The notes: generated by a model from the letters alone, not told the origin. 64,000 nt of DNA from an uncultured Moraxella sp. (GCF_945873075.1 NZ_CAMCBS010000007.1:1-64000), one strand, 5' to 3'; positions 28,124 to 37,810 are shown, numbered from the stretch's first letter. A program made the numbers and translations.

Positions 28124-29287
28124 TCACTCACGCCCACGCATAAAGCCCACCACGATACCCAGTGCAATCACTTGCAAAATTAAAATCAGCCCAACCGTCC
28201 ATAGCCACTGACCTTGCGCATAAGCAAGCGCACAAATCCACGCACCAATAAAACCACCACCATAATACGCCATATAATATAGCCCTGATGCCAATGAACG
28301 ACCGTGCTTGACATGACTGGTCAAATAGCTGATGGTTGCCGATTGGGTCACAAACACGCCCGATGACATCAAGGTCAGCCCGACAATCACCGCCCACAGT
28401 GGCGTCAATAAAGTCATACCAATGCCGACAGCAGATGTCAGCACCGCAAGTATGATGGTGGTGGTTGTGCCAAATCGGGTGGTGATTTTGGCGGATAAGG
28501 GCGTGATGACCATGCCGATGAGATAAATACTAAAAATATTAGCAAGGTCAGCGGTGGATAGCTGATACGGCGCATCTGCCAAATGCAGATTGACAAAAGT
28601 AAAACAGCCGACCAAAGTAAACAGCACGCACGCCCCAAGAATACTACTGCTGATGACATGGGGGTTTTTGGTGTGTGCAATCAGCGTATCAAAGGCATCT
28701 TTAAAAGACTCACTGACGACGAAGTTTTTGGACTTGGGCAGAGTCTTTAGCACCCACAAAGCACCAATCAGCGTACAAATCGCCATCACGCCATAGCCAT
28801 ACCGCCAGCCGATAAAATGCTCCAAATGCCCTGCAAAAAACCGCCCGCTAAACCCGCCAAGCACCGTCCCAGACACATACAGCGCCATCATCGTAGCGAT
28901 ATGTTCCGAGTATTCTTCGCTGATATACGCAATCAGTACCACCGTAATGCCGGGCACGCTAATCCCCTGTAAGAACCGCCACACGGTAATCTCACTCATA
29001 CTGCTACTTAGCCCAATCAAGCCTGTGGGCACGGCAAGCAAAAACAGCCCACCGATGATAAATGGCTTACGCCCCAAGCCATCCGACAGCATCCCGATAA
29101 AAGGTGAAATCACGGCAATGGCAAGCACCGTTGCACCGACCGCCATGCCGGCTTCGATTTCATTGGCATTCAAATCATGGATAAGCACGGGCAAAATCGC
29201 CTGCACAGAATAAACTTGTAAAAAAGCAAAAAAACCAATCATGGCGATGGTGAATTTTTCGGATAAACTTGGTGCGTGATGGGTCAT
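28124..29287 (-). CDS. MFS transporter (YnfM-like)
   Basis: 387 aa with 12 membrane segments. The loop 2-3 motif GMLSDGLGRKPFIIGG is a clear MFS motif A. The beginning (FFAFLQVYSVQAILPVLIHDL) and RFLQGISVPGI resemble the YnfM/arabinose-efflux group of drug:H+ antiporters. The substrate is unknown. It converges with the toxin gene with only 4 bp between stop codons, and no terminator is seen in the gap. Confidence 0.88.
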   Translation of the reverse strand: MTHHAPSLSEKFTIAMIGFFAFLQVYSVQAILPVLIHDLNANEIEAGMAVGATVLAIAVISPFIGMLSDGLGRKPFIIGGLFLLAVPTGLIGLSSSMSEITVWRFLQGISVPGITVVLIAYISEEYSEHIATMMALYVSGTVLGGFSGRFFAGHLEHFIGWRYGYGVMAICTLIGALWVLKTLPKSKNFVVSESFKDAFDTLIAHTKNPHVISSSILGACVLFTLVGCFTFVNLHLADAPYQLSTADLANIFSIYLIGMVITPLSAKITTRFGTTTTIILAVLTSAVGIGMTLLTPLWAVIVGLTLMSSGVFVTQSATISYLTSHVKHGRSLASGLYYMAYYGGGFIGAWICALAYAQGQWLWTVGLILILQVIALGIVVGFMRGRE

Positions 29288-29576
29288 AGGTGCTGACTTT
29301 TAATTATGAGTAGAATAATGAGTAAAATCTTGGCTGATGGCTGTGCCAATTTGAGAATGAGATACATTGTATCATGCCAACGATAAAGGGGGGAAATTGC
29401 TTGTCATTATCATAACCATAGCCAAAAACTATCACAAGATTTATAAATTTTAGCAAAATCATATAAAACTGACACAGCGCAGGGCAGATTGGCGAATTTG
29501 TCGCTGTGTAAACTAGTCATATATGGTGTAAAGGTGTAGAATAGCAGACAATTTTTATCAAGTTTGGCACAATAAT

Positions 29577-30830
29577 ATGAATACACATACTCAGTCTGTC
29601 CTAATCGTCGGCGGTGGTCATGTTGGGCTGTCGTTTGCACTGCTACTGGCGCATCACGGCATCAAAAGCACGCTTGTTGAGCATATCCGCTATCCTGTCA
29701 TCGCACCTGAAGCAGACACCGAACGCAAGCACTATCTGGATGCTCGCAATACCGCCTTGTCACGCCGTACGGTGCAGATTTATCAAGAGATTGGGCTGTG
29801 GGAGCGTTTGCAAAGTCATGCCTGTCGCATTGATAAGGTGCTCATTAGCGAGCTGGGTAGCTTTGGGCGGGCGACTTTGGATAAAAAGGCAGAAGGCGTG
29901 GAGAGCTTTGGGCAAGTGATGGAAAATGCGTATCTGGGCAGACAGCTACTACTCGCCGTTCAGCAAAGTAAGCTTATCACACTTATCGATGGTGCGACCG
30001 TGACGAACATTGCCCAAGATGAGCATACGGCAAGCATCACCGTACAGAGCGATGACGGCGTGCAGATGCTATCAGCGCCATTGGTGGTTGCGTGCGATGG
30101 TCAGCATTCAAAGGTCAGACAGCTACTACACATCGATGTCGATACGCATGACTATCAGCAGGTGGGTATCGTGGGCGTGGTACAGACCGATAAGCCACAT
30201 CGTCATGAAGCGATTGAACGATTTAGCAGTGCAGGGCCTTTGGCAGTGCTACCACTGACCGATGGTGTGGGCGATGGCGGTACAGAGCAGACGGCAGGTT
30301 ATCGGCGTTCGGTGGTGTTTATTTGTCCAAAAGGTGAAGAGCAGCAATATCTTAATGATGACGAAAAATACCTATCGACACTACAGACGGTATTTGGTGC
30401 TGATGCGGGGCGATTTGTGGCGACGGGCAAGCGTGGCGCATATCCACTGACTAAGGTGCTAGCGCATCGACAGGTGGCAGGGCGATTTGTCATCATGGGT
30501 AATGCGGCGCACACCTTGCACCCTGTGGCAGGACAAGGCTTTAATCTGTGTCTACGAGATGCCTATGCCCTTGCTAATTTGCTTGCCAAAGCGGTGCAAG
30601 ATGATGGCGATAAGGCAGATTTTGGGCAATATGACCGCTTGGCAGAATACGAAAAATCCCGCCTAGCTGACCAAAAACGAGTGATTAAATTCTGCGATAC
30701 GGTGGTGGGCAGTTTCACTCACCCCAATCCTGTGATGAAATTTGCTCGCAATCTTGGCTTGGTATGCTTTGATAAAATCCCAGGGATTAAGCCTTTGGTA
30801 GCGACTTATGCAATGGGTCTAAAATCTTAA
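29577..30830 (+). CDS. ubiH: UbiH/UbiF/VisC-family FAD-dependent hydroxylase
   Basis: 417 aa flavin monooxygenase of ubiquinone synthesis. The dinucleotide-binding GGGHVGLSFALLLAHHG is at about 12-28. The second FAD motif is VACDGQHSKVR, near 170, and the family signature is GNAAHTLHPVAGQGFNLCLRDAYAL, near 310 (read in parts). UbiH (C6 hydroxylation) is the best guess; UbiF, UbiI or a paralogue is possible. A -10-like TAGAAT (29536-29541) lies upstream; no clear ribosome binding site. Confidence 0.85.
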   Translation: MNTHTQSVLIVGGGHVGLSFALLLAHHGIKSTLVEHIRYPVIAPEADTERKHYLDARNTALSRRTVQIYQEIGLWERLQSHACRIDKVLISELGSFGRATLDKKAEGVESFGQVMENAYLGRQLLLAVQQSKLITLIDGATVTNIAQDEHTASITVQSDDGVQMLSAPLVVACDGQHSKVRQLLHIDVDTHDYQQVGIVGVVQTDKPHRHEAIERFSSAGPLAVLPLTDGVGDGGTEQTAGYRRSVVFICPKGEEQQYLNDDEKYLSTLQTVFGADAGRFVATGKRGAYPLTKVLAHRQVAGRFVIMGNAAHTLHPVAGQGFNLCLRDAYALANLLAKAVQDDGDKADFGQYDRLAEYEKSRLADQKRVIKFCDTVVGSFTHPNPVMKFARNLGLVCFDKIPGIKPLVATYAMGLKS

Positions 30831-30875
30831 TCCGACCTATACTGACAAATAAATGATTATTAAAAAGAGTTTGCC

Positions 30876-31259
30876 ATGATTTTAAAGGCAATATTGGTGG
30901 TATTTGGCTGTTTGTTCATCGGGCAAGTCATCATTGCTTTGACTGATTTACCATTACCGCCGAGCGTGATTGGGCTTGTGGTGCTGTTTTTGGCATTGCA
31001 ATCAGGGCTTGTCAAGCTTGCCACCGTCGAAAAACTTGCCAAAGTGCTGATGGATTATTTGGTGCTACTGGTCATCCCTGCGTGTATCTCTATCATGCAG
31101 TATCTGGACATCATCCGTGATGATTTGTGGGTGCTACTCGTGGGCGTGGGGGTGAGTACCGTGCTTGTGCTGATTAGCACCGCAGGCTCATACACTTGGC
31201 TACGCAAACTACAAAAATCTCGCTATCAGGCGCACCAATCAGGGGTGGATGATGTTTGA
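30876..31259 (+). CDS. LrgA/CidA holin-like membrane protein
   Basis: 127 aa with four membrane segments. The LrgA signature is FIGQVIIALTDLPLPPSVIGLVVLFLAL (read in parts), with a late VLLVIPACISIMQYLDII. This family is paired with LrgB and linked to murein hydrolase control, programmed lysis and, more recently, export of small metabolites. Its stop overlaps the lrgB start region, so translation is coupled. Confidence 0.9.
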   Translation: MILKAILVVFGCLFIGQVIIALTDLPLPPSVIGLVVLFLALQSGLVKLATVEKLAKVLMDYLVLLVIPACISIMQYLDIIRDDLWVLLVGVGVSTVLVLISTAGSYTWLRKLQKSRYQAHQSGVDDV

Positions 31260-31971
31260 GCGATGGCTGATAATGGGGCAGGAATTATTGACTAGCCCGT
31301 TTTTGTTGCTGATACTGCTGATTGGGGTGTTTGAATTTGCCGTATGGCTAAGAGCTCGCACGGGTTTAGCAATTTTAAATCCGTCGCTAGTCACGACTGT
31401 AATTGTGATTGCGGTGCTAAAATTTGCCGATATTTCTTGGCAAAGCTTTGAAGAGGCGAGCAGTTATATCACTTTTTGGCTACAGCCTGTGGTGGTGTGT
31501 TTGGCAGTGCCTTTGTATATTCAGTGGCAAAAAATCCGCGCGCAGTGGCTACCGATTATCGTCTCACAGCTGATTGGCAGTGTGGTGGGGATTGTTACCG
31601 GTGTTGGCTTGGTGCGAGTCTTAGGCGGTAGTGCCGATAGTATGATAGCCACCGCTGCCAAATCCGTCACCATGCCGATTGCCATCGAAGTGACGACGGT
31701 GCTAGGTGGCGTCATCGGTATCACGGCAGCGACAGTGCTGATAGCAGGCGTCGTGGGGCAAATCGTCGGCGTATGGGTGCTACATCGTTGTGGGCTTAGG
31801 CTGCCGATGGGTATGGGGCTGTCGCTTGGCAGTGCATCACACGCACTTGGCACGGTGCGAGCCATGCAGCTTGGCTCTCGCTATGTGGCGTATGCGACTT
31901 TGGGGTTGATTTTAAATGGGGTGCTGACAGCATTTTTAGCACCTGTGCTTGTACCTTGGTTGATTCCTTAG
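31249..31971 (+). CDS. LrgB/CidB family membrane protein
   Basis: 240 aa with about six to seven membrane segments. Signatures are LNPSLVTTVIVIAVL, FWLQPVVVCLAVPLYIQ, the KSVTMPIAIEVTTVLGG block and SHALGTVRAMQLG. It acts with the LrgA-like protein upstream (11-bp overlap). Function is known only in outline for the family. An ATG one codon downstream (31252) is an equally likely start. Confidence 0.92.
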   Translation: MMFERWLIMGQELLTSPFLLLILLIGVFEFAVWLRARTGLAILNPSLVTTVIVIAVLKFADISWQSFEEASSYITFWLQPVVVCLAVPLYIQWQKIRAQWLPIIVSQLIGSVVGIVTGVGLVRVLGGSADSMIATAAKSVTMPIAIEVTTVLGGVIGITAATVLIAGVVGQIVGVWVLHRCGLRLPMGMGLSLGSASHALGTVRAMQLGSRYVAYATLGLILNGVLTAFLAPVLVPWLIP

Positions 31972-32055
31972 CACGCAATTAAATGACAACTTGCCCTGAT
32001 TCATCGGCTGATTGATGAGGTTATCAAAGGGCTGGAAAATAAGGACTACAAACTC

Positions 32056-32751
32056 ATGAAAACGCTTGGTATTATTGGCGGTATGTCGCCTGCATCGACG
32101 GTGCTGTATTATCAAAGTATCAATCAGCTTGTCAATCAAGCGTGCGGGGCGAATACATCTGCGCCTTTGTTGATTGATAGTCTGAATTTTGAAGTGATTG
32201 CCAATCTACAACGACAAGGCGACTGGCAGGCGATGGGGCGGATATTGGCAAATAGCGCCAAGCGATTGTGCGAGATGGGTGCTGATGGGATTTTACTTGC
32301 GACCAATACCATGCACAAGGTGGCGGACGATATTCAGGCGGTGATTGATGTGCCATTTATCCATATCGTCGATGCCACCGCAGGGACTATCAGTCAGCAA
32401 GGCATCACTCGGGTGGCACTGCTAGGCACGGCATTTACCATGAGTGAGACATTTTATCGGGATAAGCTGGCAGAGTTTGGCATTGAGTGTATTGTGCCGA
32501 CGCCATCAGAGCAGGCAGTGATTCATCAGATTATCTTTGATGAGCTGACGCTTGGCGTGGTGCGTGATGAGTCAAAGCGTGCGTATTTGACAATTATCCA
32601 AGCGTTATTAAAAAAAGGCGCACAAGCGGTAGTGCTTGGCTGTACCGAGATTGGACTGCTGATTAATGAAGCGGATGTGCCTGTGCCGGTGTTCGATACA
32701 GCGCAGATTCATGCGATGGCAGGGGCGACATTTATTTTATCATCTGTTTAA
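32056..32751 (+). CDS. YgeA-type amino-acid racemase (aspartate/glutamate racemase superfamily)
   Basis: 231 aa. The start KTLGIIGGMSPASTVLYYQSIN is the superfamily signature. The first catalytic position is Thr rather than Cys: T83 in LLATNTMHK. The second is C196 in VVLGCTEIGLL. E. coli YgeA, a broad-substrate racemase, has the same Thr/Cys pairing, so this is a genuine YgeA-type active site rather than a broken one. The substrate (homoserine-like or others) is not known here. RBS AAGGA precedes the ATG. Confidence 0.88.
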   Translation: MKTLGIIGGMSPASTVLYYQSINQLVNQACGANTSAPLLIDSLNFEVIANLQRQGDWQAMGRILANSAKRLCEMGADGILLATNTMHKVADDIQAVIDVPFIHIVDATAGTISQQGITRVALLGTAFTMSETFYRDKLAEFGIECIVPTPSEQAVIHQIIFDELTLGVVRDESKRAYLTIIQALLKKGAQAVVLGCTEIGLLINEADVPVPVFDTAQIHAMAGATFILSSV

Positions 32752-32790
32752 TTGGATTTTTAATAAAACCATCAGTAAACAAGGAGTATT

Positions 32791-34389
32791 GTGCAACAAA
32801 TCATTATTCAGCTATCAGGCGGTATCGGTCTATTTTTGCTTGGTATGAGTCTGATGACCGACAGTCTCAAGGCGATGGCAGGCGAGAGTCTGCGTCAGTG
32901 GCTTGGGCGATTTACAGGCTCGCCGACCAAGGCGATGATGTCGGGCATTGGCTTTACGCTGGTGGTGCAGTCATCGACGGCGACCACGCTTGCGACTATT
33001 GGCTTTGTGAGTGCAGGGGTGCTTAGCTTCACCCAAGCCATCGGCGTGATTATCGGTGCGAATATCGGTACGACGAGCACAGGCTGGATGGTGGCGCTCT
33101 TGGGGCTCAAGTTCTCGGTATCGATGATTGCCCTGCCGATGGTGGGCGTCGGTGCAATGATGAAACTGCTTGGCAAAAATACCACAGCATTACTCGGACT
33201 TGCTTTGGCGGGTTTTGGGCTGTTGTTTATCGGGATTGACTTTCTACAATCAGCGATGGCGGGCTTTGCCGAACAGGTGGATTTATCCAGATGGTCGAAT
33301 GATGACTTGATGACACGGCTGATTTTGGTGCTGATTGGCATTGTGATGACCATTCTTTTGCAGTCATCAAGCGCAGCGATTACAGCAACTTTGGCAGCAC
33401 TGGCAGGCGGGGCGATTGATTTGCCACAGGCATTGGCACTCGTCATCGGTCAAAATATCGGCACGGTCGCCACAGCGGTACTGGCAGCCATCGGGGCGAC
33501 GGTGAGCGCGCAGCGTACGGCGGCGGTGCATGTGGTGTTCAATGTGGTGACGGCGGTGGTGGCGTTCTTTGTGCTGATGCCTGCGGTGCTGTGGCAGGTG
33601 CGTGATGGTGTGCTTGTCGGTTGGGAGAATGTGCTGATTATTGCGCTGTTTCACACAGCATTTAGTGTGATGGGGGCGATGCTGTTTATGCCGTTTACTC
33701 ATCAGTTGCAGCGCTTGCTTGAGTGGATGATTCCTGAGCGCATCGATGCGTCGAACACGCATTATCTGGATGAAAGCTTATTTTCGATGCCTGCGGTCGC
33801 TATTGGTGCTGCCAAGCAGGCGCTGTGTCAGACGACAGCAAGCGTGCTAAACCAAGTCATCCGAGCATATCGTGCCGAGATTTCGGGCAGTCAAGTGGAT
33901 GGCGCACCACTGGATGATTGTTTACAAAAAGTGGATAATTATCTCAAAAAAATGCCCGTACCCCAAGCGCAATCCGACCAAGAAAATCTCATGCGCCTGC
34001 TTCAGCTAATCGTCTATATCCGTGTCCTGCGTGAAGATTTGACCCATGCAGCATTCATTGATGTACTACGCGACCATATGGATCCTGCTCAGATGCAACA
34101 GGTGATCGATCAATTTGAGATGCTGACAGCTTATTTGGCTGATATGCCAAGGTGGCTACCTGAGCAGTTTGCACAAGGTTTTGTGCATTTTGGTGATTCA
34201 ATGAAAGCCCAAAAAACCGATGCTCGTTTTGCTATCATTGAGCAGTCGGCACTGAGTCAGACTCATGTAGCACAAGCGCTTGATTTGATTGTTGCACATC
34301 GTTGGCTTGATCGTTTGGTTAAACACAGTGCCAAGATGGTGCGACTGCTAGCAATGCCTACCGAAGATGAAGAGTATGCAAATCCTTGA
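32791..34389 (+). CDS. Na+/phosphate cotransporter family protein (NptA/YjbB type)
   Basis: 532 aa. Two inverted Na/Pi repeats with paired QSSTATTL and QSSSAAITA motifs and GxNIGTT (GANIGTT, GQNIGTV) lie in the first 320 residues, with about eight membrane segments. The C-terminal ~180 residues are helical and PhoU-like. The family moves phosphate with sodium, probably outward in YjbB. The start is GTG 32791 with AAGGAG directly upstream. It is 39 bp after the racemase gene. Confidence 0.9.
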   Translation: MQQIIIQLSGGIGLFLLGMSLMTDSLKAMAGESLRQWLGRFTGSPTKAMMSGIGFTLVVQSSTATTLATIGFVSAGVLSFTQAIGVIIGANIGTTSTGWMVALLGLKFSVSMIALPMVGVGAMMKLLGKNTTALLGLALAGFGLLFIGIDFLQSAMAGFAEQVDLSRWSNDDLMTRLILVLIGIVMTILLQSSSAAITATLAALAGGAIDLPQALALVIGQNIGTVATAVLAAIGATVSAQRTAAVHVVFNVVTAVVAFFVLMPAVLWQVRDGVLVGWENVLIIALFHTAFSVMGAMLFMPFTHQLQRLLEWMIPERIDASNTHYLDESLFSMPAVAIGAAKQALCQTTASVLNQVIRAYRAEISGSQVDGAPLDDCLQKVDNYLKKMPVPQAQSDQENLMRLLQLIVYIRVLREDLTHAAFIDVLRDHMDPAQMQQVIDQFEMLTAYLADMPRWLPEQFAQGFVHFGDSMKAQKTDARFAIIEQSALSQTHVAQALDLIVAHRWLDRLVKHSAKMVRLLAMPTEDEEYANP

Positions 34390-34455
34390 AGGATAAGGTG
34401 TGATGTTATGAGCGCTAATTAATCTGGTTTTTTTGAGTGCTATAGTCACGACTGT

Positions 34456-35145
34456 CTAGAAGCGGATGGTTTTACCAAGATATTCTTTGATGGCGGTATC
34501 AAGTGTGTTGATGTGTTGCTCACTTTGACGAGCAGGTGTGATCGGCATCAATGGTGACTGGATCAACCAATCATCGCCAGAGCGATGTAGATGCCAAGTA
34601 ATGAGTGCTGTACAGTCTTTTGGCAAGGTGTCAAGCTTGAACTGATGTGCGATATTTTGCTCATTATCCATAAAGCTTGCCACCGCCTTTTGAGCAAGTC
34701 GTAGCGGCTGATGATGATAGCTTGTCATCACAAAAACCAAATGCGAAACAGATGCATCAATCTCATCTGGGCGTAGGCGAATTTCTTCTTGATTGATTAA
34801 ACTTTCTTCAAAATTTATCGCACCGTTTAGTGCATCACCACCATGACGGATGGATTCGTTGGTATTTCTTAATTGACCATACCAAACGCAATCAACAAGC
34901 TGATGCTGATGATCGTACATCAGACAGCTTAAATCGATGTCTAAAGCAATACTACCTTTTGGCATGATTGGTAGCTTGGCAAGCAGCGCATCCAACCCAC
35001 GCCGTGCAAGCTTGGTCTCGTGATAGCTGACACAGGCGACCAAACTATTGCCCAAAAGTCCAAGCTCAATCAATGAATGCTCACTCAGTGGACTGATAGC
35101 TAATGGTGCTACTGGCAAGGTGGTATCTGTCTGTATCGTGCTCAT
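34456..35145 (-). CDS. TerD-domain protein
   Basis: 229 aa from ATG 35145. The middle (about 65-185) fits the TerD fold: ALDIDLSCLMYD, a VWYGQLRNTNESIRHGGD stretch and LVFVMTSYHH. In canonical TerD proteins these positions hold DLDASA, NQ, HSGD and calcium-binding Asp. Here HGGD retains the core. TerD proteins take part in tellurite, phage and stress responses, usually in clusters with other ter genes; this one is alone. Function is unknown. Confidence 0.72.
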   Translation of the reverse strand: MSTIQTDTTLPVAPLAISPLSEHSLIELGLLGNSLVACVSYHETKLARRGLDALLAKLPIMPKGSIALDIDLSCLMYDHQHQLVDCVWYGQLRNTNESIRHGGDALNGAINFEESLINQEEIRLRPDEIDASVSHLVFVMTSYHHQPLRLAQKAVASFMDNEQNIAHQFKLDTLPKDCTALITWHLHRSGDDWLIQSPLMPITPARQSEQHINTLDTAIKEYLGKTIRF

Positions 35146-35403
35146 GGGAATAACCAATTGAAATTTCAGCTATTGTAACAAATCAATGCCTAAATTCCTA
35201 TCAATTTTCGCTATCATATATCATTTAAGAATGATTTTCTTTCAAAAGTATACAAGTATTAACAAAACTACATCAAAGCCAAGCCGAATCACTACAAAAC
35301 TAAGGTGTTGAGATATCAAAGACATGCTACAATAGCAACCATCAAATCAAGTAAACTCACCAGTATGAAATAGCTCATGCTAAAAACCCGAAAAGTGATG
35401 TTC

Positions 35404-36264
35404 ATGAAATTGTCAGTATTTAAGCAGTCGTTTGTTTCTATCTTACCTGTACTTGCTTCATCTCTTGTAGCAGCTACACTATTTAGTGCGTGCTATCAAG
35501 TAGGTGATGTGGTCAATAGTGCAGCCAAAGATATTGGAAAAAAACCGACTACTGTCCAAATGCAGTCAAACTCGACCATCACACCGACGGCAGATCTGTT
35601 GGCTCAATACAATTGGACCTTGGTGGATGCCACCGTCCAAGGGGCGGTGCGACAACCGTATCAAGATATCATCAAATCCAATCAAAGTAAGCTGAATTTC
35701 ACCGCTGATCAGAGTATCTCTTATACGCTTGGCTGTAATTTTCACAGCGGTGCATTTAGCCTAACTAATGGTGTGCTTTCACTTGATGAAAATATGATGA
35801 GTACACGCAAGGCATGTGCTGGGCTTGATGAGCTTGAGACGAAATTTTTTAAAGAATTAAATCATAGCACCCTTGCTCTACAAAAAGACAATGCCAGCCA
35901 TACGGCGACGCTAATTCAGACTCACGGCGCACAAGTAATGCGCTGGCAAGGCATGATGAAGCCTGAAGTGCGTTTTGGCGAGCCTGTGACACTATTTTGG
36001 GAAGTTGATCCGACCAAGACTGACTGCGTGGATAAATCAGGCAAGGATCAGCTCTGCCTACGAGTACGCAACATCAACTATGATGATCGTGGTATCAAGG
36101 TAGGTTCGGGCGCATGGCGTACTTTTTATGGCAATATCGAAGGCTTTGAGCACAATCCTGAGTTACGCCAAATCATCCGACTACACGCCTACAACAACCC
36201 AAATGGCGAACCAAATCCATACTATGTCTATGATATGACAGTGATGAGCGAGATTGTCAAATAA
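35404..36264 (+). CDS. Lipoprotein with META and DUF4377 domains
   Basis: 286 aa from ATG 35404; upstream in-frame ATGs at 35377 and 35398 would lengthen the signal peptide beyond the usual size. The lipobox is LFSAC, at about 30. Residues about 75-180 match the META/HslJ domain (YNWTLVDATVQG, LGCNFHSGAF, MSTRKAC). The C-terminal ~90 residues fit DUF4377 (a Cys pair in DCVDKSGKDQLCLRVR and WRTFYGNIEGF). Such two-domain lipoproteins occur in the Moraxellaceae envelope; the role is unknown. A strong terminator follows. Confidence 0.8.
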   Translation: MKLSVFKQSFVSILPVLASSLVAATLFSACYQVGDVVNSAAKDIGKKPTTVQMQSNSTITPTADLLAQYNWTLVDATVQGAVRQPYQDIIKSNQSKLNFTADQSISYTLGCNFHSGAFSLTNGVLSLDENMMSTRKACAGLDELETKFFKELNHSTLALQKDNASHTATLIQTHGAQVMRWQGMMKPEVRFGEPVTLFWEVDPTKTDCVDKSGKDQLCLRVRNINYDDRGIKVGSGAWRTFYGNIEGFEHNPELRQIIRLHAYNNPNGEPNPYYVYDMTVMSEIVK

Positions 36265-36307
36265 GCTGTTTAAGCTATTTAAGTTGTTTCAGCCGGTTAA
36301 AAGACAC

Positions 36308-36340
36308 AAATCCACTTTACTCAAAAAGTGGATTTTTTTA
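36308..36340 (+). terminator. Terminator of the META/DUF4377 lipoprotein gene
   Basis: AAATCCACTTT, a short loop and AAAGTGGATTTTTTT make an 11-bp stem with a seven-T run about 44 bp after the stop codon. Confidence 0.85.
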
Positions 36341-36424
36341 TTGATAGGATTGTGCAAAAGTAACTAAGTGTTCGTGATACGCTCTTATTTTTATTTTTTA
36401 GCTTTTTAACATTATTTAGCAGTT

Positions 36425-37015
36425 TCAGCGATTTTTTAGGCGTAATAAATCATCATCAGCCAGTCGCCAGCGCCCCTTTTTCTTGGTGCTGCTGCGTCCA
36501 AGTAGGGCGGTATTGCCCAGTAGCTTATGCATTGAGTGGCTTGAATGTGCATGACAGATGGCGCACGCCAAGCCATCGGCGGCGTCCTGCTGTGGGATGA
36601 CTTCAAGTGATAGGATACGACAGACCATCGCACTGACTTGCTCTTTGTCCGCTGCGCCATAACCACAGACGGCTTGTTTGATTTGGCGGGCGGTGTATTC
36701 AGAGACGGATAAATCAAGTGCGGTCAAGGCGGCAATTGCTGCACCACGAGCCTGACCGAGCTTGAGTGCTGAGTCGGGATTTGACGCCATAAACACCTGC
36801 TCGACAGCGGCGTGCATGGGCTTGTCGCTGTATTTTTGGTAATGGGTGACGATGCGGGTGATGCCTGAGAAAATTTGGGCGATGCGTTCGCTCATCTCGG
36901 TGCTATTGGTGCGGATAGTGCCTGCGTCCAAAAAGGTGATTTTGTCGCCTTCGGTGCTGACGATGCCATAGCCTGTCATGCGTGAACCGGGGTCGATGCC
37001 GATGATTAGAGTCAT
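36425..37015 (-). CDS. ruvC: Crossover junction endodeoxyribonuclease RuvC
   Basis: 196 aa from ATG 37015. RuvC cuts Holliday junctions with RuvAB. The catalytic acids are D8 in IGIDPGSRMTGYG, the Glu in AAVEQVFMASNPDSALKLGQARG, and the Asp pair in QDAADGLACAICH. The next upstream in-frame start adds 18 unrelated residues and is rejected. ruvA and ruvB are not adjacent, unlike in many bacteria. No terminator was seen; the neighbour on the left converges. Confidence 0.95.
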   Translation of the reverse strand: MTLIIGIDPGSRMTGYGIVSTEGDKITFLDAGTIRTNSTEMSERIAQIFSGITRIVTHYQKYSDKPMHAAVEQVFMASNPDSALKLGQARGAAIAALTALDLSVSEYTARQIKQAVCGYGAADKEQVSAMVCRILSLEVIPQQDAADGLACAICHAHSSHSMHKLLGNTALLGRSSTKKKGRWRLADDDLLRLKNR

Positions 37016-37136
37016 AGTAAATTTGTCATCAAAAGTGCTGATGGGCTTGAAAATTTGCCAATCGCCCAAATAGTTTGATAGTATAGCGTATTTTTAGCGA
37101 TTTTTGCTTTTTAATTTGTTTTTGAAGGATATATTC

Positions 37137-37754
37137 ATGGGTGCTTTGGTTGGTATTGCCTTAGTTTGGTTCATCATTGAGATGCTGGTGTGGTATTTGG
37201 TCGCCCAATTACCGGGTATGAGTGGCTGGTATGTGTTCTTTTGGTTCGTGGCGGCAGTGTTTATTGGTCTAAATTTCATCCGCAAGGCTGCCGGCACGCT
37301 AAATCCAATGGCTCAGCAGGTCAAAGCCATGCAAAGTGGCGTCATCCCTAATCCTGCCAATCAGCCATCAGAAGGACTGGTTGCTAAGGCTGTCGCATCT
37401 GGTATCGCAGGCGTGCTGTTCTTGCTACCAGGTCTGATTAGCGATGTGGTGGCGGTGCTACTACTGTTGCCATTTGTCCAAAAGATGCTAACAACCAAAG
37501 CCAAAAATTACGCCATGAAAAACCAAGACAAGCTCATGCAGATGATGGCAAATCAAATGGGTGGCAAGGGCTTTGGGGCGATGGGCGGTCAAAACCCATT
37601 TGGCAATATGAATGGTCAAAATCCATTCGGTCAAGGCAATCCGTTTGGCGGTAGCCCATTTGGCAAAAGTCCATTTGGCGGTACGACGGTCGATGGTGAT
37701 GCCAAACCTGTCAATAAAGATGTCAAACGCATCACATCAGCGAATGATGAATAA
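37137..37754 (+). CDS. fxsA: FxsA family membrane protein with PFG-repeat tail
   Basis: 205 aa from ATG 37137, which follows GAAGGA. Three or four membrane segments span the first 130 residues, with LPGLISDVVAVLLLLP typical of FxsA. FxsA overexpression in E. coli relieves phage T7 exclusion by F plasmids; its normal role is unclear. The cytoplasmic tail is unusual: five repeats of a (N/S)PFG unit separated by short Gly/Asn/Gln linkers (about 163-192), then a charged end. It is divergent from ruvC. Confidence 0.88.
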   Translation: MGALVGIALVWFIIEMLVWYLVAQLPGMSGWYVFFWFVAAVFIGLNFIRKAAGTLNPMAQQVKAMQSGVIPNPANQPSEGLVAKAVASGIAGVLFLLPGLISDVVAVLLLLPFVQKMLTTKAKNYAMKNQDKLMQMMANQMGGKGFGAMGGQNPFGNMNGQNPFGQGNPFGGSPFGKSPFGGTTVDGDAKPVNKDVKRITSANDE

Positions 37755-37774
37755 CTCAAATTCACCACAATAAC

Positions 37775-37810
37775 CAAACCCCCGATGCACTCGTATCGGG
37801 GGTTTGTTGT
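37775..37810 (+). terminator. Terminator of fxsA
   Basis: CAAACCCCCGAT and ATCGGGGGTTTG form a perfect 12-bp stem, 20 bp after the stop codon; only a short T-rich tail (TTGT) follows. Confidence 0.8.

Noticed and set aside
32056..32751. Inactive racemase because the first catalytic Cys is missing
   Set aside because: Thr at this place with the second Cys kept is the normal YgeA-type active site.
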